Shown: one piece after another, positions 63,462-64,000 of the stretch
Layout: the number at the start of each line of letters is the position of its first letter
Position numbering within the stretch: the first letter of the stretch is position 1
Assembly (NCBI RefSeq): GCF_003122085.1
Contig: NZ_QEXV01000001.1
Location: forward strand, 310,001-374,000
Origin: Marinicauda salina
Lineage (GTDB): Bacteria; Pseudomonadota; Alphaproteobacteria; Caulobacterales; Maricaulaceae
DNA length: 64,000 nt
Direction: 5' to 3'
Notes under the pieces: generated by a model
Database searches by the model: none
What the model was told of the DNA's origin: nothing
What the model saw: the letters and a program-made list of their open reading frames with translations, nothing else
Program-made: the position numbers and the translations under genes

Positions 63462-63633
63462 CGCCCGGGGACAAACCGGGGGACAAGTGTGGGAAACCGG
63501 CGCTTGCGTTGACGTTTCAAGGCGTTAACGCAGCGTCGCCATGCATTTAACGCCATATTCAATACATCAAGGCGAAAGTGTCGCTCCACCGGGCGTGTGA
63601 TCCGCGCGTCCGAACCGAGCAACCGGGGTCTCG

Positions 63634-64000
63634 ATGGCGCCGATCCGACACGCCGTCTCGCGCATGATGCGTTCGCTGGTGATGAAGTTCACCCTGCTCT
63701 GCGGGGTGATCCTCGTCCTGGCGACGACGGTGCTCATGCTCATCGAGTTCCAGAACAAGCGCCAGGACAATCTCCGCTCCAGCGTCGTCCACGCCGAGCT
63801 GATCACCGAGCTGTTCGCGAGCAACGCGGCTCCGGCCATGGCCGACGCCGAAGACGGCGCGCGGCTCTCCGACCAGCTGCGGCGCTTCGGCGGGCGCCCG
63901 GACGTCGCCTCGGTCTACGCCGCCGATCCGCTGCGCGAAGTGCTGGGCGCGGCCGGCGCCGCGCCGTTCGGGACGGGAGACCGGGCGGCCGACCACCTGA
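63634..64000 (+). CDS. N-terminal part of a membrane-bound sensor protein (truncated by the window)
   Basis: Open from ATG 63634 to the window end, 122 codons so far. Residues ~15-40 (LVMKFTLLCGVILVLATTVLML) are a transmembrane helix. FQNKRQDNLRSSVVHAELITELFASNAAPAMADAEDGARLSDQLRRF and VYAADPLREVLG look like the start of a periplasmic CHASE8-type sensor domain, commonly followed by a histidine kinase or GGDEF domain. The effector part lies outside the window. Confidence 0.6.
   Translation, partial: MAPIRHAVSRMMRSLVMKFTLLCGVILVLATTVLMLIEFQNKRQDNLRSSVVHAELITELFASNAAPAMADAEDGARLSDQLRRFGGRPDVASVYAADPLREVLGAAGAAPFGTGDRAADHL

Overview
The window is about 64 kb of very GC-rich bacterial chromosome, almost entirely coding. 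Gene content and order point to an alphaproteobacterium. Supporting strings are sucA-sucB-lpdA, echA-rpsT-dnaA-dnaN-recF, mutM facing ubiE-ubiB-coaC-coaB-dut, fabA-fabB-fabI, rimP-nusA-ylxR-infB...rbfA-truB-rpsO-pnp, and miaB-phoH-ybeY-corC-lnt-xre-metK-trmB with fur-rimI-tsaB. Together with a SucB carrying two lipoyl domains, this suggests the Rhodobacterales/Caulobacterales/Maricaulales side (a Maricaulis- or Hyphomonas-like marine bacterium). That placement is inference from gene order; I saw no rRNA or tRNA gene, CRISPR array, phage or insertion sequence.

Layout. 1-4.5 kb: end of sucA, sucB and lpdA (2-oxoglutarate dehydrogenase), with three small membrane-protein genes between sucB and lpdA. 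4.6-6.1 kb: a GNAT acetyltransferase and a two-gene winged-helix regulator/membrane-protein operon with a perfect inverted repeat at its promoter. 6.6-12.1 kb: recF, dnaN, dnaA, rpsT and an enoyl-CoA hydratase, all on the minus strand. 12.2-21.1 kb: a TraB/GumN protein, mutM, then ubiE, ubiB, separate coaC and coaB genes, a small secreted protein, dut, a Pif1-like helicase and a ThiF/MoeB protein. 21.2-25.2 kb: secreted or membrane hydrolases and an SH3-like protein. 25.3-29.2 kb: fabA-fabB and fabI, with an acyl desaturase on the opposite strand between them. 29.2-38.5 kb, the most accessory-looking part: an orphan peptide-binding lipoprotein, a TonB-dependent receptor, a BCCT transporter, an acyltransferase with a divergent membrane-bound LytTR regulator, and a porin-like outer-membrane protein with a His-rich linker. 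38.7-49.0 kb: the pnp/rpsO/truB/rbfA and infB/ylxR/nusA/rimP translation-transcription block, interrupted by a YdcZ-type transporter. 49.1-60.8 kb: trmB, metK, xre, lnt, corC, ybeY, phoH, miaB, fur, rimI, tsaB, a nitroreductase, an Nfu-type protein and a UspA protein. 60.8-64 kb: two poorly characterised genes, an adenosine kinase and the start of a membrane-bound sensor protein.

How it fits together. Most genes are housekeeping (TCA cycle, replication initiation, ubiquinone, CoA and unsaturated fatty acid synthesis, translation, tRNA modification, lipoprotein maturation) and run in tight operons with ATGA or GTGA overlaps. I found no multi-gene system that looks new. The most interesting signals are regulatory. 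(1) An 80-base leader before rimP-nusA has its own promoter, an intrinsic terminator, and a terminator arm that can instead pair with the rimP ribosome-binding site. (2) A perfect 10-bp hairpin contains the metK ribosome-binding site and start codon. (3) There is a symmetrical operator at the winged-helix operon. Other points are the fission of coaBC, the desaturase inside the fab locus, a low-GC 3' end of lnt, a possible AUC start on the BCCT gene, and dispersed palindromic repeats between genes.
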